A stretch of DNA of 64,000 nucleotides from Zhongshania aliphaticivorans (GTDB taxonomy: Bacteria; Pseudomonadota; Gammaproteobacteria; Pseudomonadales; Spongiibacteraceae), in NCBI RefSeq assembly GCF_902705875.1, contig NZ_CACSIK010000001.1, forward strand, positions 1,625,793 to 1,689,792. Direction: 5' to 3'. The notes beneath the pieces were generated by a model. That model searched no databases. It saw nothing but the letters and a program-made list of their open reading frames with translations, and was not told where the DNA came from. The stretch's first letter is position 1; each line of letters opens with the position of its first letter. Shown here one piece after another: positions 35,480 to 45,826 of the stretch. A program made the position numbers and the translations under genes.

Positions 35480-36820
35480 ATGATCAAAATTACCAGGGGA
35501 CTGGATTTGCCCATCTCGGGCGTACCCGATCAGCGTATAGAGCTTGGCTCAAAAGTGCGCTCGGTCGCGGTGGTCGGCTTTGATTACATCGGAATGAAGC
35601 CAACTATGGCTGTTAAGACCGGTGATCGTGTTAAAACAGGCCAAGTACTATTTACTGACAAAAAAAATGAAGGGGTGCGTTATACGTCACCAGCAACCGG
35701 GCTTATTTCTGCGATTAATCGCGGTGAAAAGCGGGTACTTCAGTCAGTAGTTATTGATGTGGAAGAGGATGAGTTCGAGAGTTTTGCGCAGTATGACGCA
35801 TCTTCTCTGGCTACTCTCACTGCGGAACAAGTTACAGAGAATCTTGTTGAATCTGGTCTTTGGACCGCGTTTCGCACTCGACCGTTCAGCCGTGTGCCCA
35901 GTATTGGGAGCAACCCCGCAGCTATTTTCGTCACGGCAATTGATACCCATCCATTAGCTGGTGACCCTGCGGTGATTATTGCAAAATCAGAACAAGATTT
36001 TAGCAATGGTCTCGAGTTGCTATGCCGTTTAACAACGGGCAAGGTTCACTTGTGTGTTGCTCCAGATAGCAATGTCCCAAGTTTAGATAATGATCAACTA
36101 CATGTGGCAGAGTTTGGCGGTGTTCATCCGGCGGGCTTGGCGGGTACGCATATCCACTTCTTGGAAGGGGCTAGCGCTAGCAAGGTTGTCTGGTCGATTG
36201 GCTATCAAGACGTGATCGCGATTGGCAAATTGTTTACCACCGGTAAACTAAGCCCTGAACGCGTGGTATCTCTTGCAGGTCCACAGGTTGAAAAACCTCG
36301 CTTGCTTGAAACCCGCTTGGGTGTCAGCCTTGATGAGCTTTGTGCTGGCCAAGTTTTACCTGGTGATAATCGTGTGATATCGGGTTCAGTATTGGGCGGC
36401 CGTACTGCGCGAGGTGCAACGGCATTCTTGGGACGCTACCACAATCAAGTAACGGTATTGGCGGAAGGTAATCATCGCGAGTTCATGGGGTGGTTGTCGC
36501 CTGGCGTGGCGAAACACTCTTCCTTGCGTATTTATTTGTCGCAGTTTTTAAACAAACGTATTCCTTATACTACTAATACCAATGGTAGTGAGCGTGCGAT
36601 GGTGCCGGTAGGTGCTTATGAGAAAGTTATGCCGCTGGATATTCTGCCGACCCAATTGTTGCGGTCATTAATTGTTGGCGACACCCAGGTGGCTCAAACC
36701 TTGGGATGTTTGGAGTTGGACGAGGAAGACCTTGCGCTGTGCACCTATGTTTGCCCCGGCAAATATGAGTATGGCCCGATCCTTCGCGACAATTTAAGCC
36801 GCATAGAGAAGGAGGGTTAA
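35480..36820 (+). CDS. nqrA: Na+-translocating NADH:quinone reductase subunit A
   Basis: First subunit of the Na+-NQR complex, the sodium-pumping NADH dehydrogenase. [21 protein letters not shown] is the standard start. Later come [39 protein letters not shown] and [44 protein letters not shown]. From ATG 35480 it is 446 residues, the normal NqrA length; the open frame runs 34 codons farther upstream without homology. It is peripheral on the cytoplasmic side. It opens the nqrABCDEF-apbE-nqrM operon. Confidence 0.96.
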   Translation: MIKITRGLDLPISGVPDQRIELGSKVRSVAVVGFDYIGMKPTMAVKTGDRVKTGQVLFTDKKNEGVRYTSPATGLISAINRGEKRVLQSVVIDVEEDEFESFAQYDASSLATLTAEQVTENLVESGLWTAFRTRPFSRVPSIGSNPAAIFVTAIDTHPLAGDPAVIIAKSEQDFSNGLELLCRLTTGKVHLCVAPDSNVPSLDNDQLHVAEFGGVHPAGLAGTHIHFLEGASASKVVWSIGYQDVIAIGKLFTTGKLSPERVVSLAGPQVEKPRLLETRLGVSLDELCAGQVLPGDNRVISGSVLGGRTARGATAFLGRYHNQVTVLAEGNHREFMGWLSPGVAKHSSLRIYLSQFLNKRIPYTTNTNGSERAMVPVGAYEKVMPLDILPTQLLRSLIVGDTQVAQTLGCLELDEEDLALCTYVCPGKYEYGPILRDNLSRIEKEG

Positions 36821-36823
36821 GTC

Positions 36824-38023
36824 ATGGGGTTAAGAAAAATTCTCGATGATATAGAACCGCATTTTGAAAAAGGTGGCCGTTACGAAAAATGGTATGCGCT
36901 TTACGAAGCCGCCGATACCATTTTTTATTCACCGTCGTCTGTTACCAAAACAAATGCCCATGTTCGCGATGGTGTAGATCTTAAGCGTATTATGATCACC
37001 GTTTGGTTTTGTGCCTTTCCTGCGATGTTCTACGGAATGTGGAATATTGGTTTTCAGGCTAATCAAATCATGCTTGATACTGGCCTTGCTGCAGGTGAGG
37101 GCTGGCGCCATGTAATGATTTCGATGATGGCGGGTTATGACCCGAGCAGTATTTGGGATAATTTCTGGCACGGCTTTTGGTACTTTATTCCTGTTTATGC
37201 TGTGACCTTCGTGGTTGGTGGCTTTTGGGAAGTATTGTTCGCCATGAAACGTGGCCATGAGGTCAACGAAGGCTTCTTTGTCACCTCTATCTTGTTTGCA
37301 CTTATATGCCCGCCAAGTATCCCACTTTGGCAAGTTGCACTTGGGATTAGTTTTGGTGTTGTCGTTGGTAAAGAAGTATTTGGTGGAACTGGCAAAAACT
37401 TTCTTAACCCGGCACTGGCTGGTCGTGCATTCTTGTTCTTTGCTTATCCTGCCCAAATGTCAGGGGACGCAGTGTGGACTGCCGTTGATGGTTTCACCGG
37501 TGCAACACCGCTGTCCATTGTCGCAAGTGACGGTTTAGCTGTGTTAGAGCAGCAAATGTCTTGGATGGATGCGTTCATCGGCAATATGCACGGCTCTATG
37601 GGTGAGGTCTCTACGCTGGCCATACTTATTGGAGGTGGGGTCTTGCTATGGACGGGAATTGCATCCTGGCGCATCGTCGCGGGTGTGTTAATTGGTATGT
37701 TTGCGCTAACAACCCTGTTCAATGCCTTGGATAGTGGTAGCAATCTAATGATGGCAATGCCTTGGCACTGGCATTTGGTTTTAGGTGGATTTGCATTTGG
37801 TATGATGTTCATGGCGACAGACCCGGTGTCTGCGTCGATGACAAATACTGGAAAATGGGCTTATGGTGCGCTGATTGGCATGATGGTAGTCCTGATCCGT
37901 GTGGTAAACCCCGCCTTTCCAGAAGGGATGATGTTGGCAATTTTGTTTGCCAATTTATTCGCACCTTTAATCGACCATTTTGTGGTGCAGGCAAACATCA
38001 AGCGGAGGTTGGCTCGTGGCTAA
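36824..38023 (+). CDS. nqrB: Na+-translocating NADH:quinone reductase subunit B
   Basis: A 399-residue membrane subunit carrying riboflavin and covalently bound FMN. Multiple transmembrane helices are visible; the FMN attachment threonine is in [10 protein letters not shown] (T228). [36 protein letters not shown] and [27 protein letters not shown] are characteristic. The ATG begins four bases after the nqrA stop, with GGAGGG upstream. ApbE, encoded downstream, is the expected flavin transferase. Confidence 0.97.
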   Translation: MGLRKILDDIEPHFEKGGRYEKWYALYEAADTIFYSPSSVTKTNAHVRDGVDLKRIMITVWFCAFPAMFYGMWNIGFQANQIMLDTGLAAGEGWRHVMISMMAGYDPSSIWDNFWHGFWYFIPVYAVTFVVGGFWEVLFAMKRGHEVNEGFFVTSILFALICPPSIPLWQVALGISFGVVVGKEVFGGTGKNFLNPALAGRAFLFFAYPAQMSGDAVWTAVDGFTGATPLSIVASDGLAVLEQQMSWMDAFIGNMHGSMGEVSTLAILIGGGVLLWTGIASWRIVAGVLIGMFALTTLFNALDSGSNLMMAMPWHWHLVLGGFAFGMMFMATDPVSASMTNTGKWAYGALIGMMVVLIRVVNPAFPEGMMLAILFANLFAPLIDHFVVQANIKRRLARG

Positions 38024-38783
38024 TAACGACAGTACACAGAGAACGCTGCTGGTTGCCGTAATTCTCTGTATCGTATGTGCACTGGTAGTTTCCAGTGCAG
38101 CAGTATTGCTTAAACCAGCTCAGGTGGTAAATAAAGCGTTAGACCGCAAGGCCAACATTTTAGCCGCAGCAGGTATGCTGATACCGGGTGAGAGTATTGA
38201 GGCCCAGTTTGAGCAAGTAACAACCAAGATTGTTGATTTACGTACGGGTAAATTCACCGATGACGTTTCTTTGGAAGGCTTTGATCAAGCAAAAGTAGCC
38301 AAAGACAGCGACACTTCAATTGCCTTAGGTGATGACGATCTTGCCAAGATTAAGCGTCGTGAAAATTACGCGATGGTTTATCTTATTGGTAAAGAAGGTG
38401 ATTTCGATAAAGTCATATTGCCAGTGCGCGGTTATGGACTTTGGTCAACTTTGTACGGGTTTTTGGCCTTAGAAAATGACTTTAATACGGTAGTGGGACT
38501 TGGATTTTACCAACACGGTGAAACTCCCGGTCTAGGTGGAGAAATAGACAACCCTAAATGGAAAGCTATGTGGCCGGGTAAAGAAATTTACGATGATGGC
38601 GATGTGGCAATTCAGTTAATAAAGGGTAATGTCGATTCATCTACGCCTGGCGCGGTGAATAAAGTGGACGCGCTATCCGGTGCAACATTAACCAGTCGCG
38701 GTGTCGGCAACCTTTTACAGTTCTGGATGGGTGAGCTGGGTTACCAACAATTCTTAAACAATTTGCGCTCAGGGGAGGCATAA
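38016..38783 (+). CDS. nqrC: Na+-translocating NADH:quinone reductase subunit C
   Basis: A 255-residue subunit with one N-terminal membrane helix ([23 protein letters not shown]) and a large periplasmic domain. The covalent FMN threonine lies in [10 protein letters not shown] (T224), and [17 protein letters not shown] is the conserved central block. The start is GTG 38016, which overlaps the nqrB stop by 8 bases and has GGAGG eight bases upstream. The open frame extends 12 codons earlier without homology. Confidence 0.95.
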   Translation: MANNDSTQRTLLVAVILCIVCALVVSSAAVLLKPAQVVNKALDRKANILAAAGMLIPGESIEAQFEQVTTKIVDLRTGKFTDDVSLEGFDQAKVAKDSDTSIALGDDDLAKIKRRENYAMVYLIGKEGDFDKVILPVRGYGLWSTLYGFLALENDFNTVVGLGFYQHGETPGLGGEIDNPKWKAMWPGKEIYDDGDVAIQLIKGNVDSSTPGAVNKVDALSGATLTSRGVGNLLQFWMGELGYQQFLNNLRSGEA

Positions 38784-38785
38784 GC

Positions 38786-39451
38786 ATGTCTACAATGAGA
38801 GACGCCTTAACTAATCCGATTATTAAAAATAACCCCATCGCTTTGCAGATACTCGGTATCTGCTCGGCGTTGGCGGTGACATCCAGCTTGAAAGTGACGC
38901 TGGTAATGTGTATTTCGGTGATATTGGTGACGGCCTGTTCCAGTTTTGCGGTATCGCTTATTCGCAATCAAATACCTGGCAGTATTCGTATTATTGTACA
39001 GATGGTAATTATTGCCTCGCTAGTAATAGTGGTGGATCAATTGCTAAAGGCCTATGCCTTTGCGATTAGTAAGCAGTTATCGGTGTTTGTTGGCTTGATC
39101 ATTACCAACTGTATTGTCATGGGGCGTGCGGAAGGTTTCGCAATGAAAAACCCACCACTGGCAAGCTTTGTAGACGGTATTGGCAACGGACTGGGTTATA
39201 GCGTAGTGCTTATTAGTGTTGCGGTGGTGAGAGAGTTATTTGGCTCTGGAAAACTGCTTGGTTACGAAATATTGCCACTTGTTACCGACGGTGGTTGGTA
39301 TGTTCCAAATGGCCTTTTATTACTGCCGCCAAGTGCGTTCTTTTTGATTGGTGTTTTTATCTGGATTGTTCGCTCGGTGAAAAAAGATCAAGTTGAAAAG
39401 GAAGAGTTCAAAATCACCAAAAATACCCGCAGTGTTAAGGAGGCTTTTTAA
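38786..39451 (+). CDS. nqrD: Na+-translocating NADH:quinone reductase subunit D
   Basis: A 221-residue polytopic subunit of the Nqr/Rnf D/E family. [26 protein letters not shown] opens the first helices. The conserved [19 protein letters not shown] contains the Cys (NCIVMGR) that helps hold the intramembrane Fe-S centre shared with Nqr[33 protein letters not shown] follows. It lies two bases after nqrC and overlaps nqrE by one. Confidence 0.96.
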   Translation: MSTMRDALTNPIIKNNPIALQILGICSALAVTSSLKVTLVMCISVILVTACSSFAVSLIRNQIPGSIRIIVQMVIIASLVIVVDQLLKAYAFAISKQLSVFVGLIITNCIVMGRAEGFAMKNPPLASFVDGIGNGLGYSVVLISVAVVRELFGSGKLLGYEILPLVTDGGWYVPNGLLLLPPSAFFLIGVFIWIVRSVKKDQVEKEEFKITKNTRSVKEAF

Positions 39452-40059
39452 TGGAACATTATATTAGCTTGTTTGTGCGCTCGGTATTTATTGAAAATAT
39501 GGCGCTGAGCTTCTTCTTGGGTATGTGTACTTTTTTGGCAATATCTAAAAAGGTACAGGCCGCAATTGGCTTAGGGATCGCAGTGATTGTGGTAATGGCC
39601 CTCACTGTGCCGGTCAATAGTTTGATTTATAACCACTTGTTGCGCGAAGGCGCATTGGCGTGGGCGGGTTATCCAGAGGTAGATTTAAGCTTTCTTGGCT
39701 TGCTGAGTTATATCGGTGTTATAGCCGCTATCGTCCAGATAATGGAAATGGTTTTAGATAAATATGTCCCTGCACTTTATAACGCGCTGGGCGTATTCCT
39801 ACCTTTGATTACCGTTAACTGCGCGATAATGGGTGGCTCATTGTTCATGGTTGAGCGTGATTATAATTTCTCTGAATCAGTGGTGTATGGCGCTGGTGCG
39901 GGTACTGGTTGGGCATTAGCGATTATGGCCTTGGCGGGTATTCGTGAAAAGTTAAAGTACAGTGATGTGCCAGAAGGTCTTCGCGGCCTTGGCATTACTT
40001 TTATTACTGTTGGCTTGATGTCCCTAGGCTTTATGTCCTTTGGCGGCATTGATCTTTAA
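39451..40059 (+). CDS. nqrE: Na+-translocating NADH:quinone reductase subunit E
   Basis: A 202-residue polytopic subunit homologous to Nqr[29 protein letters not shown] holds the first conserved Cys, and [24 protein letters not shown] the second (VNCAIMG). With NqrD it forms the pseudo-symmetric pair around an intramembrane Fe centre. The start overlaps the nqrD stop by one base (TAATG). Confidence 0.97.
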   Translation: MEHYISLFVRSVFIENMALSFFLGMCTFLAISKKVQAAIGLGIAVIVVMALTVPVNSLIYNHLLREGALAWAGYPEVDLSFLGLLSYIGVIAAIVQIMEMVLDKYVPALYNALGVFLPLITVNCAIMGGSLFMVERDYNFSESVVYGAGAGTGWALAIMALAGIREKLKYSDVPEGLRGLGITFITVGLMSLGFMSFGGIDL

Positions 40060-40083
40060 CCGAGAGAAACTGGAGAATTTGCA

Positions 40084-41307
40084 ATGAATACAGTAGTTAT
40101 TCTCGGTGTGACGATGTTTACCGCGATAGTGCTAGCATTGGTATGCATTATCTTATTTGCGCGCTCAAGATTGGTGAGCAGCGGTAATGTCACAATTGAG
40201 ATCAATGGTGAGAAAACAATCACCGTAGCTGCGGGAGATAAATTACTTAATACCTTGTCAGGGCAGGGTGTGTTTTTAGCATCAGCCTGTGGTGGTGGCG
40301 GTAGCTGCGCCCAGTGTAAGTGTATTGTTAATGATGGTGGTGGCTCTATGCTTGCCACAGAAGAAGCACACTTTAGTCCTCGTGAAGCCCGCGAAGGTTG
40401 GCGTTTGTCTTGCCAGACCCCGGTTAAGCAGGACATGAAAATTGAAGTGCCTGAGGACGTATTTGGTGTTAAACAGTGGGAGTGTACCGTTGAGTCTAAC
40501 CCCAATGTTGCTACCTTCATCAAAGAGTTGACGCTTAAATTACCCGAGGGAGAGAATGTTAACTTCCGTGCCGGTGGATATGTACAATTAGAGTGTCCAC
40601 CACACCATGTGAAGTACTCTGACTTTGATATCCCTGATGAATACAAAGCTGACTGGGAGCGTTTTGGATTTTTGAACGTGGAGTCTACGGTAGAAGAAAC
40701 CGTCATTCGCGCATACTCCATGGCCAATTATCCTGAAGAGCGGGGTATTGTTAAGTTCAATATTCGTGCCGCTACGCCACCGCCAAATAATCTGGCGTTA
40801 ACACCAGGGCAAATGTCGTCTTGGGTATTTAACCTTAAGCCGGGTGACAAAGTTAAAGTATATGGTCCGTTTGGTGAGTTTTTCGCCAAAGAAACCGATG
40901 CTGAAATGGTGTTTGTAGGTGGTGGTGCCGGTATGGCGCCTATGCGTTCGCATATATTTGACCAACTTAAGCGACTTAGCTCAAAGCGTAAAATCAGCTT
41001 CTGGTATGGTGCGCGTTCAATGCGTGAAGCTTTTTATGTTGAAGAGTACGATAAACTTGCAGCTGAAAATGAGAACTTTGAGTGGCATTTAGCCCTATCT
41101 GATCCACAACCAGAAGATAACTGGACAGGGAAAACTGGGTTTATCCATCAGGTATTGTATGAAAATTACTTAAAGGACCATGATGCTCCGGAAGACTGTG
41201 AGTTCTACATGTGTGGGCCGCCAATGATGAACTCTGCTGTCATTAAAATGTTGGAAGACCTTGGTGTTGAATCGGATAATATTCTCCTTGATGACTTTGG
41301 TGGATAA
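40084..41307 (+). CDS. nqrF: Na+-translocating NADH:quinone reductase subunit F
   Basis: The electron-entry subunit, 407 residues. One N-terminal membrane helix is followed by a 2Fe-2S ferredoxin domain with ligands Cys69, Cys75, Cys78 and Cys110 ([12 protein letters not shown], then LSCQTP). The FAD site is [11 protein letters not shown] and the NADH-binding part includes [12 protein letters not shown] and [22 protein letters not shown] lies upstream of the ATG, 24 bases after nqrE. Length and residue positions match the family closely. Confidence 0.97.
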   Translation: MNTVVILGVTMFTAIVLALVCIILFARSRLVSSGNVTIEINGEKTITVAAGDKLLNTLSGQGVFLASACGGGGSCAQCKCIVNDGGGSMLATEEAHFSPREAREGWRLSCQTPVKQDMKIEVPEDVFGVKQWECTVESNPNVATFIKELTLKLPEGENVNFRAGGYVQLECPPHHVKYSDFDIPDEYKADWERFGFLNVESTVEETVIRAYSMANYPEERGIVKFNIRAATPPPNNLALTPGQMSSWVFNLKPGDKVKVYGPFGEFFAKETDAEMVFVGGGAGMAPMRSHIFDQLKRLSSKRKISFWYGARSMREAFYVEEYDKLAAENENFEWHLALSDPQPEDNWTGKTGFIHQVLYENYLKDHDAPEDCEFYMCGPPMMNSAVIKMLEDLGVESDNILLDDFGG

Positions 41308-42325
41308 GTTTTTGAGTCCATTAATAAAAGCAGCCTTTGTGCTGCTTTTATTCGTTTTAAGCGCCTGTTCGCCTGCGCCGCAAGAATATTTGCGTATCAG
41401 CGGCACAACGATGGGAACCACTTACCATATAAACCTGCGTGCGCCACCAGGTGATTGGGATGAGCAATCTTTAAAGTCCGCGCTGGACAAGCGCTTAGAT
41501 GCCTTTAATCAGATAGCCTCCACGTATATTGATGACTCTGAATTGAGCCTTCTTAATAACTTGCCAGCTGGCGAGTGGCGGCAGTTGACGCCAATGTTGT
41601 TTGATATCTTGGTGCAAGCGGTTGAGGTAAGCTGGTTAAGCAATGGTGCCTTTGATGTTACCGTTGGGCCATTGGTAGATCTCTGGGGTTTTGGTCCCGA
41701 AAAACACTATGTTAAGCCTACCGACGATGCAGTAAATCAAGCCTTGCAGGAGGTTGGTTTTGATCGCATAGAGTTGGACATAAGTGAAAATAAGCTGAAA
41801 AAAAACGCGCCACTTCGTATAGACCTGTCAGCGATTGCTAAGGGTTACGGGGTCGATGTGGTGGCCTTATGGCTAGAGTCTTTGGGTAGCACGGATTATC
41901 TGGTCGAGATTGGTGGCGAGATGCGGGTTGCAGGATTGAGCCCACGTGGTGATCAATGGCGCATTGGTGTCGAAAGTCCTGATTTAGCGGCAGATAAAAC
42001 TACCCCAATTTTACTGGGTAAAATCGGGGTGGCGACTTCTGGTGATTACCGGAATTATTTTGAAGAAAATGGCGTGCGTTACTCCCATACTATCGATCCT
42101 AGAACTGGGCGCCCGATCACCCATAACCTCGCTTCCGTCACCGTGCTAGACCCTTCTTCTGCCTTTGCAGATGCTATGGCGACGGCCTTTTCCGTGCTTG
42201 GTAGCGATAAAACTTTGGCATTAGCGGAACAATTAAATATTCCTGTTTACTTAATAGAGAAGACCGAAAACGGGTTTACGAGTCGATATAGTTCGGCATT
42301 TGCGCCGTACTTGGAACAGGAGTAA
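41291..42325 (+). CDS. apbE: FAD:protein FMN transferase ApbE (lipoprotein)
   Basis: Attaches FMN covalently to threonines of NqrB and NqrC in the periplasm. The N-terminus is a lipoprotein signal ([13 protein letters not shown], lipid Cys26). ApbE motifs: [64 protein letters not shown] and [15 protein letters not shown], the last two holding flavin and Mg ligands. The start is uncertain: ATG 41291 overlaps nqrF by 17 bases, and GTG 41300 is an alternative. Its position after nqrF fits its role. Confidence 0.94.
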   Translation: MTLVDKFLSPLIKAAFVLLLFVLSACSPAPQEYLRISGTTMGTTYHINLRAPPGDWDEQSLKSALDKRLDAFNQIASTYIDDSELSLLNNLPAGEWRQLTPMLFDILVQAVEVSWLSNGAFDVTVGPLVDLWGFGPEKHYVKPTDDAVNQALQEVGFDRIELDISENKLKKNAPLRIDLSAIAKGYGVDVVALWLESLGSTDYLVEIGGEMRVAGLSPRGDQWRIGVESPDLAADKTTPILLGKIGVATSGDYRNYFEENGVRYSHTIDPRTGRPITHNLASVTVLDPSSAFADAMATAFSVLGSDKTLALAEQLNIPVYLIEKTENGFTSRYSSAFAPYLEQE

Positions 42326-42329
42326 TAAG

Positions 42330-42569
42330 ATGGCAACTGTATTTGCTGCATTTTTTGTGATGTTAATTATTGTTGGTGCAATGTCCATTGGCGTACTTAT
42401 GGGAAGAAAACCAATCGCAGGTTCTTGCGGTGGTGTGGGTGCAGCCCTTAATGATCCAGATTATATTTGTGATCTTTGTGGCAATGATCCCAATAAATGC
42501 GCAGAAGAAAATGATAAAACGCGTCAAACCACCTCAAAAGCTGAGTTTTATGACGCGAGTAAAGGCTGA
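42330..42569 (+). CDS. nqrM: Na+-NQR maturation protein NqrM
   Basis: A 79-residue membrane protein needed to insert iron into the NqrD/NqrE centre. One helix (VFAAFFVMLIIVGAMSIGVLMG) precedes the cysteine-rich part SCGGVGAALNDPDYICDLCGNDPNKC, where four Cys (in SC, YIC, DLC and NKC) are the expected Fe carriers. CAGGAG lies eight bases before ATG 42330; it starts four bases after apbE. It closes the operon and converges on the DAHP synthase gene. Confidence 0.93.
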   Translation: MATVFAAFFVMLIIVGAMSIGVLMGRKPIAGSCGGVGAALNDPDYICDLCGNDPNKCAEENDKTRQTTSKAEFYDASKG

Positions 42570-42584
42570 CATTGGCTTTACAGC

Positions 42585-43706
42585 TTAGAAACTAGTCGTA
42601 TTTTGTTTCCAAGCGTCTACACGAGATAAATAAGCTTTTCTGGATATCTCCATATCTTTTAGGAATACATCCAACTCATTTAGGGTCAATGCCTGTGGGC
42701 CATCTACCAATGCCGCTTGAGGTTTGGGGTGGAAATCAACCAACACCATATTAGCTCCCGCTAAAACACCTTGCGCCGTTGCGTGGCACAGCTCGAGAAC
42801 ACCGTCTGGGGCAATGTCACGGCTACCCACAGAATGAGATGGGTCAATGCATACCGGCATCCTAGTTAAACGCTTAACCGTTGGCACTTGGGCGAAATCC
42901 ACCATATTTCTATGGGGAGCGCCAAAATCACTTTTCATTCCCCGTAAGCAGAATATAACTTGGCTATTTCCTTCACTGGCAAGGTATTCTGCGGCGTTTA
43001 AGGACTCATTGAGGGTAATACCGAATCCCCGTTTTAATAACGCAGGGTAGTTTTTTTGTTTGCCAATTGCCTTTAAAAGCTCGAAATTTTGGGTGTTACG
43101 CGTTCCTATTTGCATTATCACGCCACAAGGGTGTCCGGCATCTTTAAGGGCTTGGTCTATTTCCGCCATATGGCTTTCGTGGGTTACCTCCATGGCGATA
43201 ACTTTTATGCCATATTTCCCGGCAAGATCAAAAACCCAAGGTAAACATTGCTTGCCATGGCCTTGAAAGGCGTAGGGGTTGGTGCGAGGTTTATAGGCGC
43301 CCATTCGGGTACAGTTAAGTCCATTAGCTTTTAAAACAATCATCATTTCTTCAACATGCTTGGGGGTGTCTACAGCGCACAAGCCCGCAAATATGTGTAG
43401 GGAGTCTTGGTCAAAGTTCAAGCCCTTATAATGGAAGCCCGTATGGCGTAATAGGTCATTGTGGCGGCCAAGAATACGATATTCCTCTGATATGCGAATA
43501 ACTTTCTCAACCGCGGGCAGTGTTTCTATTTCATTCAAGTCGAGTGCTAGGGTGTTTCCCAATAAATATATTTCATGGAGCTGTTGTTGCTGCCCGTTAA
43601 CATGATGGTGTTGAACTTTTATGCCATCCAATTGTTGTAAATGAGTGATGGTTTTAAGGTATTCCGGATCTGTTTCTTTGATGTTGGGGTGGAGTATTAA
43701 CAGCAT
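42585..43706 (-). CDS. DAHP synthase-like protein (type I-beta, ferredoxin-like N-domain)
   Basis: First enzyme of the shikimate route, or a relative of it. Residues 1-80 form a regulatory ferredoxin-like domain like that of Thermotoga DAHP synthase. The barrel contains GAYKPRTNPYAFQGHG, IGTRNTQNFELLKAIG, LLKRGF, FCLRGM and CIDPSHSVGSRD, covering PEP-, phosphate- and metal-binding residues. The usual AGPCSVE motif reads AGLCAVD, keeping the metal Cys but changing its neighbours. AAGGAG lies eight bases upstream of the ATG. Feedback control by an aromatic amino acid is likely but unproved. A paralogue with a different role is possible. Confidence 0.85.
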   Translation of the reverse strand: MLLILHPNIKETDPEYLKTITHLQQLDGIKVQHHHVNGQQQQLHEIYLLGNTLALDLNEIETLPAVEKVIRISEEYRILGRHNDLLRHTGFHYKGLNFDQDSLHIFAGLCAVDTPKHVEEMMIVLKANGLNCTRMGAYKPRTNPYAFQGHGKQCLPWVFDLAGKYGIKVIAMEVTHESHMAEIDQALKDAGHPCGVIMQIGTRNTQNFELLKAIGKQKNYPALLKRGFGITLNESLNAAEYLASEGNSQVIFCLRGMKSDFGAPHRNMVDFAQVPTVKRLTRMPVCIDPSHSVGSRDIAPDGVLELCHATAQGVLAGANMVLVDFHPKPQAALVDGPQALTLNELDVFLKDMEISRKAYLSRVDAWKQNTTSF

Positions 43707-43844
43707 ATTTTTAGCTCCTTTAGCAATTTATCTTGTCTCACTACAATATTTAAGCTTAATAATAGTCACCGTCACAGCGCAATAAATTTGTCCCTAGTGA
43801 TAGTATAGGCGCAGTTTTATAACTTGGAATTTATAGTCGTCACT

Positions 43845-45092
43845 ATGGCAGTCCCGCTTTATATACGCATTGGCTTGCGCTATTTTCATCGTGCCTCTGG
43901 CAGCGATCGATTTTTGTCGTTGATCTCGTGGTTTTCTCTTCTGGGAATGCTCCTAGGTACGGTGTCTCTCATCGTTGTTATGTCTGTTATGAACGGCTTT
44001 GAGCGGGAGCTGCAGCAGCGTGTTTTATCTGTTGTGCCACACGGTTATATAGAGGGTCCTCAGCAGCGCTTAGCTAACTGGCGCCCGTATATACAAGAAT
44101 TTAGTAATAAAGATGGAGTAGTGGGTGTCGCGCCTTATGTTGGCGGCAAAGCAATGCTGTCAGCGTTTAACCGACTTCAAGGCGTTGCCTTGTATGGTAT
44201 TGAGCCGGAACAAGAACGCTCAGTGTCTGCCGTGGCTGAGCACATGGTAGCGGGTCAGTACCTCGGTGATGAGGGGGGGAATTACAGTATCATTCTTGGT
44301 GATATCCTCGCTCGTCAGTTGGGTGTAAATATTGGTGATGACATTACGGTTATTTTGCCGAAAGTGACGGTCACTCCCTTTGGCTTATTCCCTCGTGAAA
44401 AGCGTTTTAGAGTCAGTGGGGTATTTAGTGCGGGTGCACAGCTAGATGCCACAAGTGCTTTTATCCATATTTCAGATGCTCAGCGCTTATACCAGTTAGG
44501 AGGCGACGTAGAAGGCTTACGTATTCAGCTGTCTGATATGTTTGCAGCGCCGACCTTATTAGCCCAGCTCGCCACATTTTTACCTGAAGGAAGTGTTGCC
44601 GAATCGTGGGGAGACAGTCAGGGTAGCCTTTTTCAAGCAGTTAAAATGGAAAAGCACATGGTGAGATTACTCTTGCTTTTCATTGTTTTAATCGCTGCAT
44701 TTAATATTGTATCGATTCTTAGTATGGCGGTGTCTGGCAAACGCGGTTCTATTGCGGTTTTACGTACGATGGGTGCGTCACCACAGGCCATTATGGCAAC
44801 CTTCATGGTTTACGGTATGGCCACTGGTATTACCGGTTTGTGTTTGGGATTAATGATAGGTATTCCACTGGCAATGAGGGTGGGGGATGTGGTGGCTTGG
44901 ATTGAGAACTTGAGTGGAATGCAGGTTTTTAATCCTGATGTTTATTTTATAACTAGGCTACCTTCCTACTTACAGTGGTCCGATGTTGGCGTGGTCAGTG
45001 GGTGTGCTTTGCTGTTGAGCCTTATGGCCACACTTTATCCCGCGTGGCAGGCTTCGCGCGTTCAGCCGGCTGAGGCTCTGCGCTATGAATAA
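43845..45092 (+). CDS. lolC: Lipoprotein-releasing ABC transporter permease LolC
   Basis: With LolD and LolE it extracts mature lipoproteins from the inner membrane and hands them to LolA. The 415-residue product has four membrane helices: one N-terminal (FSLLGMLLGTVSLIVVMSVMNGFERELQ) and three C-terminal beginning LLLLFIVLIAAFNIVSILSMAV, with a large periplasmic domain between. FtsX-type helices end in ATLYPAWQASRVQPAEALRYE. ATG 43845 (AVPLYIRIGLRYFH) is preferred to an upstream TTG. It overlaps lolD by one base. Confidence 0.93.
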   Translation: MAVPLYIRIGLRYFHRASGSDRFLSLISWFSLLGMLLGTVSLIVVMSVMNGFERELQQRVLSVVPHGYIEGPQQRLANWRPYIQEFSNKDGVVGVAPYVGGKAMLSAFNRLQGVALYGIEPEQERSVSAVAEHMVAGQYLGDEGGNYSIILGDILARQLGVNIGDDITVILPKVTVTPFGLFPREKRFRVSGVFSAGAQLDATSAFIHISDAQRLYQLGGDVEGLRIQLSDMFAAPTLLAQLATFLPEGSVAESWGDSQGSLFQAVKMEKHMVRLLLLFIVLIAAFNIVSILSMAVSGKRGSIAVLRTMGASPQAIMATFMVYGMATGITGLCLGLMIGIPLAMRVGDVVAWIENLSGMQVFNPDVYFITRLPSYLQWSDVGVVSGCALLLSLMATLYPAWQASRVQPAEALRYE

Positions 45093-45826
45093 TGAGTGTA
45101 ATTTATATGTTTAATACCGATGCGTCGCAGGCTGCGAAAGAAGCTGATTCAGTTTTAGCCTGTCGCAAATTACGAAAATTCTATACCCAAGGTAGTGAGC
45201 GGCTAACAATTCTGAATGATATCAATTTGGATATTCATCGTGGTGAGCGCATTTCAATCGTAGGGCCTTCTGGTGCGGGAAAAACTACTCTGCTGCACAT
45301 GCTTGGAGGTTTGGATATACCTTCGGAAGGTCAAGTTCTGGTTCGTGGTCGGGATATTGCGTCCATGAGTGATCGTGATCGCAGTGGTTTGAGAAATCGT
45401 GAATTAGGTTTTGTGTATCAATTTCATCATCTTTTAAATGAATTCTCGGCCTTAGAAAACGCCGCAATGCCACTGCTTATTGGCGGTGAAAATAAAAAGC
45501 GAGCATTTCAACGCAGCGCGGCGTTGTTAGAGCGTGTGGGCTTGGCTCAGCGTCTAAAGCATAGGCCGTCTCAGCTGTCTGGCGGAGAGCGTCAGCGAGT
45601 TGCTATAGCCCGCGCCTTGGTTAACGAGCCAGCTTGTGTGTTACTCGACGAGCCTACAGGTAATTTAGATGGTGACAATGCTGAGGCGGTTCAGACTTTA
45701 TTGTTAGAGTTAAACAAAGAATTGTCGATCAGCTTAGTGATTGTCACCCACGATTTGGGTTTAGCGGGGCGCATGGACCGGGTTTTGACGCTATCTGATG
45801 GAACGCTGTCTGAGGCAATGCAGTAA
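45092..45826 (+). CDS. lolD: Lipoprotein-releasing ABC transporter ATPase LolD
   Basis: The ATPase of LolCDE, 244 residues. Walker A GPSGAGKTTLLHML, the Lol-type loop LGFVYQFHHLLNEFSALENAAMPLLI, signature LSGGERQRVAIARAL and Walker B VLLDEPTGNLD are intact. The VYQFHHLL stretch is typical of LolD and separates it from the MacB ATPases. It is joined to lolC and lolE by one-base overlaps. Confidence 0.96.
   Translation: MSVIYMFNTDASQAAKEADSVLACRKLRKFYTQGSERLTILNDINLDIHRGERISIVGPSGAGKTTLLHMLGGLDIPSEGQVLVRGRDIASMSDRDRSGLRNRELGFVYQFHHLLNEFSALENAAMPLLIGGENKKRAFQRSAALLERVGLAQRLKHRPSQLSGGERQRVAIARALVNEPACVLLDEPTGNLDGDNAEAVQTLLLELNKELSISLVIVTHDLGLAGRMDRVLTLSDGTLSEAMQ

Noticed and set aside
36929..37456. 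175-codon open frame on the minus strand
   Set aside because: It is antisense to nqrB, has no ribosome binding site of note and shows no family resemblance.
40056..40727. 223-codon open frame on the minus strand
   Set aside because: It lies wholly opposite nqrF, whose coding and motifs are certain; the product is Ser/Thr/Pro-rich, as expected of an antisense frame, with no recognisable domain.
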